Shown in pieces: positions 35,162 through 44,769 of a stretch of 64,000 nt of DNA; positions within the stretch are counted from its first letter, which is position 1, and every line of letters starts with the position of its first letter. The notes under the pieces were generated by a model. The model had not been told where the DNA came from. It ran no database searches and saw nothing but the letters and a program-made list of their open reading frames with translations. This DNA is from Avidesulfovibrio sp964369685. GTDB lineage: Bacteria; Desulfobacterota; Desulfovibrionia; Desulfovibrionales; Desulfovibrionaceae. The position numbers and the translations under genes were made by a program. The DNA is taken from NCBI GenBank assembly GCA_964369685.1, contig CAYJFB010000002.1:142216-206215 (forward strand), read 5' to 3'.

Positions 35162-36088
35162 ATGTCGTATTCTGTTGTATTGCAAGAGATTGAAACGTTT
35201 CTCACACACAGCTTGATTGACTTGCCCATGCCGACCCCTTTACGGGAAGCCATGAATTACAGTCTGCTTGCAGGGGGAAAACGTATCCGCCCTGTGCTTT
35301 GTATCCTGTGTGCGCGTTTGTGTTATTCGGGAAACGACGTACAAAACCTGACTCGTCAAGTGCTCCCTTTTGCGGCCGGACTTGAAATGATCCATACCTA
35401 CTCACTCATTCATGACGATCTTCCGGCTATGGATGACGACGATTTACGCCGTGGCCGTCCTTCCAACCATAAAGCGTTTGACGAAGCCACGGCGATTCTG
35501 GCAGGAGACGCATTGCTGACCGACGCGTTTGCCTTTATGGCTCATGTTGGATTCGATGAAAATGCGCTGCCTCCCGGACAGGTGTTGCGTGCGTTGCATG
35601 AAGTGGCTTACGCTGCGGGAAGTCGCGGTATGGTGGGAGGACAAGTTTTGGATATGGCACTCACAGGGAACAGACCTGCCACAGATACCGAAACACGCAA
35701 ACAACAGCAACACGCTGTGCGTCACATGCAGGCCGGCAAAACGGGTGCCATGTTTCGAGCGGCGTGTGTGGGCGGCGCATTGCTTGTCGGCGCGAATGCA
35801 GAACAGTGTGCCGCGTTAGCGCGTTATGCGGCTGGACTCGGCATGGCCTTTCAAATCATTGACGATATCTTGGATGAAACGCAAGATACCAAAATATTGG
35901 GTAAACCCGCAGGCAGCGACGCAAAACAAGGTAAACTCACTTGGCCTGCCCTCTTGGGTCTTGAACAATGCCGTGTTGAAGCCGAAAAAGAAACACAAAA
36001 AGCGCTTGAAGCGTTAGAAATTTTTGACAACACTGAAGCCGGACTCCTACGCGAAATTCTTCAGATCCAAATTCAACGCGCCCATTAA
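35162..36088 (+). CDS. ispA: Polyprenyl (geranyl/farnesyl) diphosphate synthase
   Basis: A 308-residue trans-prenyltransferase making farnesyl diphosphate from IPP and DMAPP. The first Asp-rich motif is in HDDLPAMDDDDLRRG, the substrate Lys/Arg region in AGGKRIRPVLC, and the second Asp-rich motif in FQIIDDILDE. GGQVLDMAL and KTGAMFRAA are FPP/GGPP synthase signatures. The length matches IspA. It is 9 bp after cbiK and 60 bp before dxs, so the isoprenoid genes are together. AAGGA upstream favours ATG 35162 over TTG 35156. Confidence 0.93.
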   Translation: MSYSVVLQEIETFLTHSLIDLPMPTPLREAMNYSLLAGGKRIRPVLCILCARLCYSGNDVQNLTRQVLPFAAGLEMIHTYSLIHDDLPAMDDDDLRRGRPSNHKAFDEATAILAGDALLTDAFAFMAHVGFDENALPPGQVLRALHEVAYAAGSRGMVGGQVLDMALTGNRPATDTETRKQQQHAVRHMQAGKTGAMFRAACVGGALLVGANAEQCAALARYAAGLGMAFQIIDDILDETQDTKILGKPAGSDAKQGKLTWPALLGLEQCRVEAEKETQKALEALEIFDNTEAGLLREILQIQIQRAH

Positions 36089-36148
36089 GGTTTTTTGTAT
36101 TTTACGGCGTTTTGTGTTTTTTTCCTCACTTTTTTACGTCAAAACATT

Positions 36149-38086
36149 ATGAACAACACTCCCTCAGATCATTCGTTTCTTGATGCGTTACAACATCCGG
36201 CCGATGTTGCAACACTTTCCCTCAACGAAAAAGCCTTGCTTGCGGAAGCTTTACGTTCTCGGATTGTCAATACCGTGGCTGCCAACGGCGGACATTTGGC
36301 CTCCTCACTTGGGGTGGTTGAACTTACCTTGGCTCTGTTGACACTTTTTGATCCCGACAAACATGATAAGATCGTTTGGGATGTCGGACATCAAGCGTAT
36401 GCATGGAAATTGCTAACGGGACGTGCCAAAGAGTTCTCAACACTACGCACGTTTGGCGGACTCAGCGGTTTTCCTAAAATCGATGAAAGCGCCTATGACC
36501 ATTTTGGTGTCGGGCATTCTTCCACATCCATTTCTGCGGCTTTGGGCATGGCTATGGCCAGAGATCTTTCAACGGATCCCGAGGTTCGTAAAAGCCATGT
36601 GGTGGCCGTGATCGGCGACGGTTCACTGACGGGAGGTATGGCTTTTGAAGGCTTGAATCAGGCCGGAGCCATGGGACGACGACTCATTGTCGTTTTGAAC
36701 GACAATGAAATGTCTATTTCACATAATGTCGGCGCGTTATCCTTGTTTCTCAGCCGCAACATGGAAAGAGTGTGGGCGCGGCGTGTACGACGAGAAATCA
36801 AAGAATGGTTGGGCTCTTTGCCCGGCATCGGCGAAAATATGGTGACCTATGTGCGTCGTGCGCACGCGGCATTGAAAAACGTTTTTACGCCGGGTATGCT
36901 CTTTGAAGCCTTTCGGTTTAATTATATCGGCCCTGTTGACGGTCATGATCAACAAGCCTTGGAAGCGCACCTTAAATTGGCGGCATCGGTAGACGATCAC
37001 CCTGTGTTGTTGCATGTTCTGACGCGCAAAGGCAAAGGTTATGCTCCGGCAGAAGAACAACCAAGCCATTTCCACGGTTTGGGCAGCTTTGATCCCGAAA
37101 CCGGTGACAGCATCAGCGCAGCGGGACAAGCATCCTGGACAGAAATTTTTGCAAAAACTCTATGCGATCTGGGCGCCCATGACGCCAGAGTGGTGGCCAT
37201 CACCGCAGCCATGGCAACAGGCACAGGCACCGCCTGCTTTAAAGAGCGCTTTCCCGAACGTTTTGTGGATGTGGGTATTTGTGAACAACATGCCATCACC
37301 TTTGCCTGCGGTTTGGCTGTTCAAGGATTGCGTCCTTTTGTCGCGCTCTATTCGACGTTTGCACAGCGGGCGTACGATCAAGTCGTGCATGATATGTGTT
37401 TACAAAATCTTCCTGTGACGTTGTGTTTGGATCGTGCGGGTTTGGTGGGTGAAGACGGCCCCACACACCATGGAGTGTTTGACATTCCATATTTGCGCCA
37501 TATCCCCAATATGTCTGTTGTGGCACCACGCGATGAGGCGTACTTGCAACGCGCACTGTATACTGCTTTGCACTGGAACGCACCCATAACCATCCGCTAT
37601 CCTCGCGGTGCGGCTCTTGGTGTGCCTCTTTTTCCAACAGAAGACCCTGAATGTGCTCTTGAATCGTTACAACCTGCACAAGGCGAACTTTTGCGCAAAG
37701 GGCATGACGCCGTGTTTGTGGCTGTGGGAAGTATGGTCAAAGAGGCTTTGGAAGCCGCAGCATTGCTCGCTTCTGAAGGCTTTGATATTGCTGTTTTTGA
37801 CGCGTGTTGGGTGAAACCCTTACCGACTGAACAACTTTATGCCTTGGCGCGGCAAATGCCGTTAATGATTTCCATTGAAGAGGGTACACTGCTTGGCGGC
37901 TTTGGCGAGGCCGTGCTCGAAGCGTTGAATGAACAAGAACTGCTCACGATATGTACATTCAAACATATCGGCGTGCCGGATCATTTTGTCACTCATGGGA
38001 AACAACAACTCCTGCGGCAACACCTCGGTCTTGATGCCCAAGGTATTGCCAAAACCGCACGAGACTATCTAAAACAAAGACTCTAG
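36149..38086 (+). CDS. dxs: 1-deoxy-D-xylulose-5-phosphate synthase
   Basis: A 645-residue thiamine-diphosphate enzyme joining pyruvate and glyceraldehyde 3-phosphate, the first step of the MEP isoprenoid pathway. Seen: the DVGHQAYAWKLLTGR thiamine region, GDGSLTGGMAFEGLN and LNDNEMSISHNVG (ThDP-binding motif), and the transketolase-type central domain with VGICEQHAITFACGLA. The length is normal. ATG 36149 begins the conserved protein; it has only a poor ribosome site, and the frame extends 18 codons upstream to another ATG (36095) that is unlikely. It lies behind ispA. Confidence 0.93.
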   Translation: MNNTPSDHSFLDALQHPADVATLSLNEKALLAEALRSRIVNTVAANGGHLASSLGVVELTLALLTLFDPDKHDKIVWDVGHQAYAWKLLTGRAKEFSTLRTFGGLSGFPKIDESAYDHFGVGHSSTSISAALGMAMARDLSTDPEVRKSHVVAVIGDGSLTGGMAFEGLNQAGAMGRRLIVVLNDNEMSISHNVGALSLFLSRNMERVWARRVRREIKEWLGSLPGIGENMVTYVRRAHAALKNVFTPGMLFEAFRFNYIGPVDGHDQQALEAHLKLAASVDDHPVLLHVLTRKGKGYAPAEEQPSHFHGLGSFDPETGDSISAAGQASWTEIFAKTLCDLGAHDARVVAITAAMATGTGTACFKERFPERFVDVGICEQHAITFACGLAVQGLRPFVALYSTFAQRAYDQVVHDMCLQNLPVTLCLDRAGLVGEDGPTHHGVFDIPYLRHIPNMSVVAPRDEAYLQRALYTALHWNAPITIRYPRGAALGVPLFPTEDPECALESLQPAQGELLRKGHDAVFVAVGSMVKEALEAAALLASEGFDIAVFDACWVKPLPTEQLYALARQMPLMISIEEGTLLGGFGEAVLEALNEQELLTICTFKHIGVPDHFVTHGKQQLLRQHLGLDAQGIAKTARDYLKQRL

Positions 38087-38120
38087 AGCTATTTTGGGCT
38101 GGCTTTTCGTTTTTTTTTGA

Positions 38121-38144
38121 GGAGGGGGGAATATTCCCCCCTCC
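38121..38144. repeat. 24-bp perfect G/C palindrome downstream of dxs
   Basis: GGAGGGGGGAAT joined to its exact complement ATTCCCCCCTCC, preceded by a run of 8 T and followed by a further CCCCCCTT. It resembles the element at 9953-10026 in composition, centre and flanks, and both lie just after a gene end. Confidence 0.65.
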
Positions 38145-38285
38145 CCCCTTGATTCTGCAGCATATTCCGAAAATGGGGTAGACCTTGACCGCCTCGGCCA
38201 CTTTTCAGCGTGACGTATCAAGAAGCTAGGCAGATTCATATTGAGATGTATACATGTTGTAAAAAAAGAATTATGGAGAAAATCA

Positions 38286-38762
38286 ATGAGTGAACATTTT
38301 TCTGAACAAGAACGCGCCGTTTTACGGATTATTCAAAAAAATTTACCCGATTCCGCAACCCCCTATACAGATATAGCACAAGAAGTTGGCCTTGAAGAAG
38401 CGGAGGTTTTACGCTTACTTCAACGGTTGAAAGCAAACGGCGCCATTCGGCGCTTCGGCGCAAGCATCAAACACCAACGCACAGGCTGGAATTGTAATGT
38501 CATGGTTGCTTGGATCGCCGACGAGGCCTTGGCAGACGAAGCAGGGGAACAAGCCGCCAAACACCAACGCATCTCGCACTGCTATTTTCGCCCCTCCACC
38601 GCCAAAGATTGGCCATATACCCTCTTCACCATGATCCACGGCAGAACACCCGAAGAATGTTTGGCTGTCATCGAAGAACTGCGCAAGACAACACGATTGA
38701 ATGAACATGCCATGTTGGAAAGTCTTAAAGAACTGAAAAAAACATCTATGGTCTATTTTTAA
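38286..38762 (+). CDS. ahbB: Siroheme decarboxylase beta subunit AhbB
   Basis: A 158-residue Lrp/AsnC-like protein. The N-terminal winged helix (PYTDIAQEVGLEEAEVLRLL, GAIRRFGASIKHQ) is followed by a ferredoxin-like domain with GWNCNVMVAW, SHCYFRP, YTLFTMIHG and LKELKKTSMVYF, which I recall as AhbB features. AhbA/AhbB convert siroheme to 12,18-didecarboxysiroheme in the alternative heme pathway of sulfate reducers and some archaea. AhbA is not in the window. GGAGAAAATC precedes ATG 38286; the upstream ATG frame is not conserved. A plain Lrp regulator is the alternative, but the MIHG/HCYFRP segments argue against it. Confidence 0.8.
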   Translation: MSEHFSEQERAVLRIIQKNLPDSATPYTDIAQEVGLEEAEVLRLLQRLKANGAIRRFGASIKHQRTGWNCNVMVAWIADEALADEAGEQAAKHQRISHCYFRPSTAKDWPYTLFTMIHGRTPEECLAVIEELRKTTRLNEHAMLESLKELKKTSMVYF

Positions 38763-39180
38763 ACAATGTATCGCTTGTTTAAATCTTTTTTATATTGATG
38801 TTTTTTACATGGTTTCTTTTAAAAAAAGTTTTATACAGAAACAAAACATCGTTTGTGAAAAATAATTCAATATAACAAAAATCATTTCTTCCACACACGA
38901 ATATTCTTTCATTTTTAAAACACGAATGAAACCATACATAATAATGCAAAAAACATATATTGCATACAAAAAAGATAAACCAATGTGTCTTGACAACACC
39001 TATGAGCAAGCATAAAAATAACAATTGTTCAATAGATATGTGTTGAGAGAACTCTTTACAGTGTTTTAAATGTAACAACATGTATCAAAGTGGTATGATG
39101 AGATATCTATGTACTTTTTTGTAAAAAAAGACATGTTGTAAAAAACTTTTTATATTGATTTTTGTCAGAGGACATTGCGT
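38763..39180. other. A+T-rich intergenic region before tupA
   Basis: 418 bases, strikingly poor in G and C. A 14-nt sequence near-identical to CTTTTTATATTGAT occurs at about 38787 and again at 39147. No coding frame, hairpin with T-run or convincing promoter box was recognised. A promoter for tupA is expected here. Confidence 0.4.
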
Positions 39181-39999
39181 ATGAAGATGTTGCGTGTTGT
39201 ATTATTGACTGTTGCGTTGTTGGTTCCCGGTTCTGTTCTGGCAGCTGAGCCCTTGATGATGGCAACAACGACCAGTACCCAAGATACGGGGCTTTTGGAC
39301 TATTTGAAACCTATTTTTGAAAAAGAAAACGGTTTTGTTTTGAATTGGGTTGCCGTGGGCACAGGCAAGGCGTTGGCACATGGCAAAGCGTGTGACGTTG
39401 ACGTGCTTTTGGTTCACGCGCCTGCGTTGGAAATGGCCTTTGTAAAAGACGGGTACGGTCAAGATCGTCGTCAAGTGATGTTCAACGACTATGTGTTGCT
39501 GGGGCCTCCTGCAGATCCTGCAGGAATTAAAGGTAAAAGTGTTGCCGAAGCCTTAAAAACACTCAGTGAAAAAAAGATCACCTTTGTCAGCCGAGGCGAC
39601 AATTCAGGCACACACAATGCGGAAAAAAATCTCTGGCAAACAGCAAACCTTGCCATTCCCACCCAGCAAGCCGCTTGGTATGTAGACGCAGGCCAAGGCA
39701 TGTTGGCAACCATTCGTATCGCTGATGAAAAAGGCGGTTATACCTTGACTGATCGCGGCACATATATCAAATATGCGGCTTCCAATGAAGATTCTACCCC
39801 CTTAGAAATTTTGGTTGAAGGTGATGCGACGTTGCGCAATCAATACAGCGCCATGCAAGTAGACGCCAAGCATTGCCCCAATGTAAAACAAGCACAAGCA
39901 GAAAAATTCCTCGACTGGTGGGTAAGCCCAAAAACCCAAAAAGCCATCGCTGACTTTACACTGGAAGGAAAAGCACTCTTCTTCCCCAATGCCGAATAA
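39181..39999 (+). CDS. tupA: Tungstate ABC transporter substrate-binding protein
   Basis: A 272-residue periplasmic binding protein with a Sec signal (VVLLTVALLVPGSVLA, cleaved before AEP). The oxyanion-binding signatures of TupA are present: MATTTSTQDTGLLD and SRGDNSGTHNAE. The family binds tungstate with very high affinity for tungsten enzymes, such as formate dehydrogenases in sulfate reducers. GAGGA precedes ATG 39181 at 9 nt. The permease and ATPase (tupBC) normally next to it are absent here: a regulator gene follows instead. Confidence 0.9.
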   Translation: MKMLRVVLLTVALLVPGSVLAAEPLMMATTTSTQDTGLLDYLKPIFEKENGFVLNWVAVGTGKALAHGKACDVDVLLVHAPALEMAFVKDGYGQDRRQVMFNDYVLLGPPADPAGIKGKSVAEALKTLSEKKITFVSRGDNSGTHNAEKNLWQTANLAIPTQQAAWYVDAGQGMLATIRIADEKGGYTLTDRGTYIKYAASNEDSTPLEILVEGDATLRNQYSAMQVDAKHCPNVKQAQAEKFLDWWVSPKTQKAIADFTLEGKALFFPNAE

Positions 40000-40036
40000 T
40001 ATATCCTGAAGGATACACGCTTTTACTTGTTTAATC

Positions 40037-40141
40037 GTGTCTAATTGTAGAAAAATATCAACCGTCTTTGAGTATTATAAACATAGCTTTTCAGCATGTT
40101 ATATTTTTAAAGTCCAGTTGTTTATTTTTACAATTAGACAC
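40037..40141. repeat. Long-range inverted repeat between tupA and the AAA+ regulator
   Basis: GTGTCTAATTGTA (40037-40049) is exactly complementary to TACAATTAGACAC (40129-40141). With one bulged base the pairing extends inward over AAAAATA/TATTTTT. The arms enclose about 79 bases. It could be a folded mRNA leader, paired operator sites or the ends of a tiny mobile element; no flanking direct repeat was noticed. Confidence 0.6.
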
Positions 40142-40197
40142 TGCCGTAACAGACGTCTATCATTTTTTATAATACAGAATGCGTGTGAGGTTTCACT

Positions 40198-41730
40198 GTG
40201 AGTACAATATTAGAATTTTTTGAGACCTTACAACGAATTGCGTTTCAACTTGGCCCAAGTTATGGTTTTCAAGCTTCATTGAAAACCATTTTAGGCATTT
40301 TGGCACAACGCCATGCTTTTGTACGCCCTCACTTAGTTATTTTTGATCCGGAAACCCGCAGTTTGCGTTTGTGTGTTGCTGAGAGTTCACCGCGTGCAGG
40401 GCAAGTTGTGTATACGCCGGGTGTGGGGATCACAGGGCAGGTTTTTGTGACAGGCAAGCCTGTGATTGTTGAACGCATGTTCGGACATCCTTTATTTTTA
40501 TGTAAATTTTTTGAACGCACAACAGAAGAAATGGAAACACACGCCTTTTTGAGTGTGCCGGTGCTTGTACGAATCTCAACCGAACAGCATACACGCCAAG
40601 TGCTTGGCGTACTCAGCGCAGACACCCCATGCACCTCTCTTGAGGAACTGCACACACTATCGCGTTTCTTGGAATTGGTCGCCGATCTGATCGCAACCCA
40701 AACGGACTATTTGCTTGAAGCGACAGTACGTCACAAACACCCCACCACAACGCTAACCATGCAACCGCCAAAACAAGAGCCTGACTTTGTCGCCCATTCA
40801 AAAAAAATGTGTGCAATTTTAGAACAAGCCATTTGCTTCGGACAACGACACAATCCTCTTTTTTTACACGGTGAACCGGGTACAGGCAAAACACGACTTG
40901 CACATACCATTCATCGCAGCAGTGCACGCCGAGAATTGCCGATGTTGCATTTTCAATGCGCAGAAACAAATGAAGAAACAGCCGCCAGAGAACTGTTCGG
41001 TTACAAAAAAGGCGCGTTTTCTGAAGCCACACAAACACAAAAAGGGCTCTTTGAGCTGGCACAAAACAGCGATATATTTTTGGAAAATATTGAAAGCCTC
41101 TCACCGCGCCTGCAAAATGCCGTTGCCGCAGTGTTGCAGGATCAACAGTATACACGTCTCGGCGGTGGAGACCCCATTGATGTCAATGTGCGTTTGATTT
41201 GCTCAAGCCATCTTTCACCTGAAAAATTGGTGCAGGAAGGCCGTATAGTAGACGCATTGGCAACACGTCTTTTTGTGCAACCCCTTGCACTCCCGCCATT
41301 GCGCGAACGCAGAGAAGATATTTTACCATTGGCAAAATTGTTTTTACGGCACGCTTCCAAAGAACAACAATGCGCATGTCCGTTGCTTTCCGAAACGGTT
41401 CAGGAAATATTGATGGATCATCTTTGGCCAGACAATTTGCATGAACTGCAAGAAACCATGTGCTTTGCCCTCAAAAACATGACCGGCGACAATATCTTGC
41501 CGCTACATTTACCCACCGCCCTACAACATGCGGTCAAAGAGCAACAGACAGATGAATCCTTCACCACTGCTATTGAACGTTTTGAACAAAATCTTCTTGC
41601 AAAAGCCTTACAGCAAAGCAACGGCAATATGCTACAAGCCGCAAAAAATTTGAAAACCAGCTATCGAGTGATTAACTATAAAGTCAAAAAATACGGACTC
41701 TCCAGTTTATTAAAAAGAAACACACTATAG
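40198..41730 (+). CDS. GAF-AAA+-Fis regulator (sigma-54-activator relative) with degenerate motor motifs
   Basis: A 510-residue cytoplasmic regulator built like NifA. A GAF domain (about 20-165, GVGITGQVFVTGKPVIVE) precedes an AAA+ domain (about 200-430) and a Fis-type helix-turn-helix at the end (NMLQAAKNLKTSYRVINYKV). Walker A is intact (GEPGTGKT, 225-232). The sigma-54-contacting GAFTGA loop reads GAFSEA (272-277) and the Walker B segment reads IFLEN (293-297) where FLDEI is normal, so both Asp and Glu are changed. The arginine-finger region LPPLRERREDI is kept. It may have lost ATP hydrolysis or sigma-54 activation and act as a DNA-binding sensor. The start is GTG with GAGG 7 nt upstream. 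Confidence 0.8.
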   Translation: MSTILEFFETLQRIAFQLGPSYGFQASLKTILGILAQRHAFVRPHLVIFDPETRSLRLCVAESSPRAGQVVYTPGVGITGQVFVTGKPVIVERMFGHPLFLCKFFERTTEEMETHAFLSVPVLVRISTEQHTRQVLGVLSADTPCTSLEELHTLSRFLELVADLIATQTDYLLEATVRHKHPTTTLTMQPPKQEPDFVAHSKKMCAILEQAICFGQRHNPLFLHGEPGTGKTRLAHTIHRSSARRELPMLHFQCAETNEETAARELFGYKKGAFSEATQTQKGLFELAQNSDIFLENIESLSPRLQNAVAAVLQDQQYTRLGGGDPIDVNVRLICSSHLSPEKLVQEGRIVDALATRLFVQPLALPPLRERREDILPLAKLFLRHASKEQQCACPLLSETVQEILMDHLWPDNLHELQETMCFALKNMTGDNILPLHLPTALQHAVKEQQTDESFTTAIERFEQNLLAKALQQSNGNMLQAAKNLKTSYRVINYKVKKYGLSSLLKRNTL

Positions 41731-42113
41731 AATAAACAATGCTGAATAGTTTTCAAATTATTCAGTAAGGCGGAAACATTGCCAAAGGCAAGCTGGGAAG
41801 ATTCTGCTTTTTATTCATAAAAAGAAAATATTTTCGGCAATCTGCCAAAAAAAAATACACTAAAAGTGAAAGAGATCTGAATGGTTGAGTTGTAAGCATT
41901 TTTTTGCTTGTCATCCTCGGCTATTTAGGCTATTTTATTTATTATGGGTTATATATTTATTTCATATTTATATAAAGGGAAATCAGATTTTTTTGAACCT
42001 GTTCAAGATGTTATAAAAAATTTCTGAACACAACATGATAAAAAAACTATACACCGACTATCAAGTCGATATATACTATGGATTAATGCATTACAGACAG
42101 GAAAGGCATCACT
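41731..42113. other. Intergenic region before the diguanylate cyclase
   Basis: 383 bases. A short hairpin (CTGAATA / TATTCAG, about 41743-41766) directly follows the regulator gene but lacks a T-run. The rest is A+T rich with no gene or strong promoter seen. Confidence 0.35.
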
Positions 42114-44042
42114 ATGAATATAGAAACAAGCACTCATAAAAAGAAAATAACGGGCACCTTTCTTATTTTTGGATTGATTGTATGGTTGTCTGTCGCTGTT
42201 GTGATTTTCGTCGAAAATATAAAAGAAAATGAGGTACATTCAATTGAAAACATGTTAGAAGAAGTAACAAAAAATAATGCGAATGCTGTAGAAAATATTT
42301 TTGAAAAATATATCAATTTCTTATTATTACTTGCATCAAATTTTCAAAATGAAGATTTTAGTCTCGAAAATTCTGTAGAATCTATTATTCATTTAAAGAA
42401 ATATGAAGATTTTATCAGTGTATATCTTTCATTTCCTGATGATAACGAAAGGTATAAAGACAATAAATACAATAAAAAAATGAATAATAAAGAAATCTTT
42501 GTTACAGATATTTACTATGACAGAGGTGTCCAAAAAGAAGTTGTATCAGTTAATGTTCCTATCATAGACGGGAAAGGGCGCTTCATTGCCTATTTAATTG
42601 GATTGCTTGACGTAGAAGCATTATCAACATCATTTAATAAAACCTTTTATGATGTCGGCGGTTATTATTATATCATAGATTCAAACGGAAATTATGTTTC
42701 TTTCAGTAATTCAAATCAAATGCTTGCCGTGAATATTAATTTTGAAGAGGCTGTGGGCGAACTCCAATTTTTTGACGGCTATTTTGGCAAAGATGTTTTA
42801 AATGCATTTAAACTGCGCTCTGAAGGCATTCTAAAATATACAGACAAACACGGAAAGCAGGAACGCCTCGCCTATTATACACCAATCGAAATCAACGATT
42901 GGATCATGTATGTTGCCATTCCGCAAGAACAAATAACAGATAAAATCGATACCAATCTTAACAGCATGTTTATATTAATTATAAATATTGTTGCTATTTT
43001 TACTATATTGACATTCTGGATCTATCGATCACAAAAAACCATGACCGCTCTGGCTCAAGAAAAAGAAAAACAATTCAGACTGATCGCTGAACAAACCAAT
43101 AAATATATCATGGAATGGGATTTTACCACAAATGAAGTCCATTTTACAGGCGCTTTTTTAGAGACTGTTGATAAACCCACCTTAACAAACTCCATGTACG
43201 ATGATCTAAGTAGCGGATTTATCTATGAAGAAGATGTCCCCAATGCCATAACTGCTGTAGAAAAGCTGAAAAGGGGCGAGTTTGTTATTGATTTAAAACT
43301 GCGAGTGCGGGGTAAAAACGGTAACTATATTTGGTTTTTATTGTCCGGTTACCCAATAAAAGAACATATAGGGCGTAGAGAAGTCGTCAACAAAGCTATC
43401 GGCTTCATCGAAAATATCGACGAAGAAGAAAAAGAAATTGCATTGTTGCGTGAGATGTCAGAATTAGACTCTTTAACAAAAATATATAACAAAGGCACAA
43501 CAGAACTGCTGATCAAACGGATTCTTGCCAATTCAAAAACCGATGTAAACAAGCACTGTTTATTGACTATTGATTTGGATAATTTTAAAGCGATTAACGA
43601 CACCTTTGGACACCAATTCGGTGATGAGGTGATTATCGAAAGCGCACGGTACTTAAAATCACTGTTTAGACATAACGACATTGTGGGCAGAATCGGTGGC
43701 GATGAATTTTTTGTTTTCATGAAAGACACCGTTTCTGAACAGCTCGTTTTGGATAAATGTGAACAGATCTGTACATTTTTTCATAAAGAATATCAGAATG
43801 AAGGAAATACCGTGGAAGTGTCTTCAAGTATCGGTATTGCTTTATATCCGCTTCACGGGAGTACATTTGAAGAACTCTATAAATGTTCAGATATTGCTTT
43901 ATATCATGCGAAACGTGAAGGAAAAAACACCTACCAATTCTATAAAGGCAACGTCAACATAACACAGGGAAAAGAAAACGAATTCAGGCACTCAGGAACA
44001 ACAATTGAAAGTGCAATCAACAAAGACAACGCACTTTTTTAA
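42114..44042 (+). CDS. Membrane-bound diguanylate cyclase (Cache sensor, PAS, GGDEF)
   Basis: A 642-residue inner-membrane signalling enzyme making cyclic di-GMP from two GTP. A membrane helix at about 15-35 and a second at about 285-305 bracket a periplasmic Cache-like sensor domain (YYIIDSNGNYVSFS). A PAS-like domain (about 320-440) precedes the GGDEF domain. The active-site GGDEF is at 528-532 and the inhibitory RxxD site (RHND) at 519-522, so it should be active and feedback-regulated. Its A+T-rich codon use differs from the flanking core genes. AGGAAAGG precedes ATG 42114. Confidence 0.9.
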   Translation: MNIETSTHKKKITGTFLIFGLIVWLSVAVVIFVENIKENEVHSIENMLEEVTKNNANAVENIFEKYINFLLLLASNFQNEDFSLENSVESIIHLKKYEDFISVYLSFPDDNERYKDNKYNKKMNNKEIFVTDIYYDRGVQKEVVSVNVPIIDGKGRFIAYLIGLLDVEALSTSFNKTFYDVGGYYYIIDSNGNYVSFSNSNQMLAVNINFEEAVGELQFFDGYFGKDVLNAFKLRSEGILKYTDKHGKQERLAYYTPIEINDWIMYVAIPQEQITDKIDTNLNSMFILIINIVAIFTILTFWIYRSQKTMTALAQEKEKQFRLIAEQTNKYIMEWDFTTNEVHFTGAFLETVDKPTLTNSMYDDLSSGFIYEEDVPNAITAVEKLKRGEFVIDLKLRVRGKNGNYIWFLLSGYPIKEHIGRREVVNKAIGFIENIDEEEKEIALLREMSELDSLTKIYNKGTTELLIKRILANSKTDVNKHCLLTIDLDNFKAINDTFGHQFGDEVIIESARYLKSLFRHNDIVGRIGGDEFFVFMKDTVSEQLVLDKCEQICTFFHKEYQNEGNTVEVSSSIGIALYPLHGSTFEELYKCSDIALYHAKREGKNTYQFYKGNVNITQGKENEFRHSGTTIESAINKDNALF

Positions 44043-44083
44043 CGATTTTTTCGATTTATTGTTCAATGCGCTTTTTGACTGCA

Positions 44084-44767
44084 TCAAGGATGATTTGAGG
44101 ATGTACGGCGTGAAAAACGTCGACGTTTCAGCGAGGTTTTGCGTTGAGTGAGATCGACGCTGTGGAAAATCATTTCAGGTATTTGTTGCATTTTCAAATA
44201 CAATTCACGCCCTATCCATGCGTCTGTTGCAGCGTAAAAAATTTGTGGCACACTGAGTTCTGATTTCTCCCAATTTGAGCACTGCGCCCCTTTACTGAGC
44301 CGTCCTCCCAAAAAATTGGCAGCCAAGGAACGCAAACCTTGTGTTTTCAATCCCATATGCCGCGCGGTCAATCCCAAGTCAATAAGTCCTGCAGGCGTAA
44401 AAGAAAAACGGCGTTGCAACAGACGCATGTCATCCGCAATGGCAACTCCAACCTTTAAACAATTCTCGTCGGCAAGCAAATCCGCAAGCCGTCCATGTAA
44501 AGGCACCTCTTTCAATCGCACAAGCACCACAGCATTGGCACCCGCCAATTGTAACAACGATGCCGGGTACGTCTGCTTACCTCGCTCAAAACACGGACGC
44601 ATTTCTGTATCAAAACCAAGAACAGTGTCCGCAGACAACAAATCAAGCGCAGCATCCAACTCATCAAGACGCTCTACAAGATGCACAGGGCCTTCATATC
44701 GAATGATCGGCAAGGCATTAATGGCCTCTTTGCTCCAGGCCCCTTTATATTTTGTCAATGAATCCAT
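44084..44767 (-). CDS. 3'-5' exonuclease, DEDDy type (RNase D-like)
   Basis: A 227-residue single-domain exonuclease. DEDDy residues are visible: VLGFDTEMRP (Asp and Glu of ExoI), GVAIADD (ExoII) and the Tyr-Asp pair in FYAATDAWIG (ExoIII). It lacks the HRDC domains of full RNase D, as do many small homologues. The tail is very basic (RKTSLKRRRFSRRTS), which suits nucleic acid binding. ATG 44767 lies 2 bases after the mnmE stop, so translation is probably coupled. It is the last gene of the rpmH-mnmE minus-strand block. Confidence 0.85.
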   Translation of the reverse strand: MDSLTKYKGAWSKEAINALPIIRYEGPVHLVERLDELDAALDLLSADTVLGFDTEMRPCFERGKQTYPASLLQLAGANAVVLVRLKEVPLHGRLADLLADENCLKVGVAIADDMRLLQRRFSFTPAGLIDLGLTARHMGLKTQGLRSLAANFLGGRLSKGAQCSNWEKSELSVPQIFYAATDAWIGRELYLKMQQIPEMIFHSVDLTQRKTSLKRRRFSRRTSSNHP

Positions 44768-44769
44768 AC

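Noticed and set aside
41990..42075. Possible sigma-28 promoter before the diguanylate cyclase (TAAA ... CCGACTAT)
   Set aside because: Spacing between the boxes is about 11 bp instead of the required 15.
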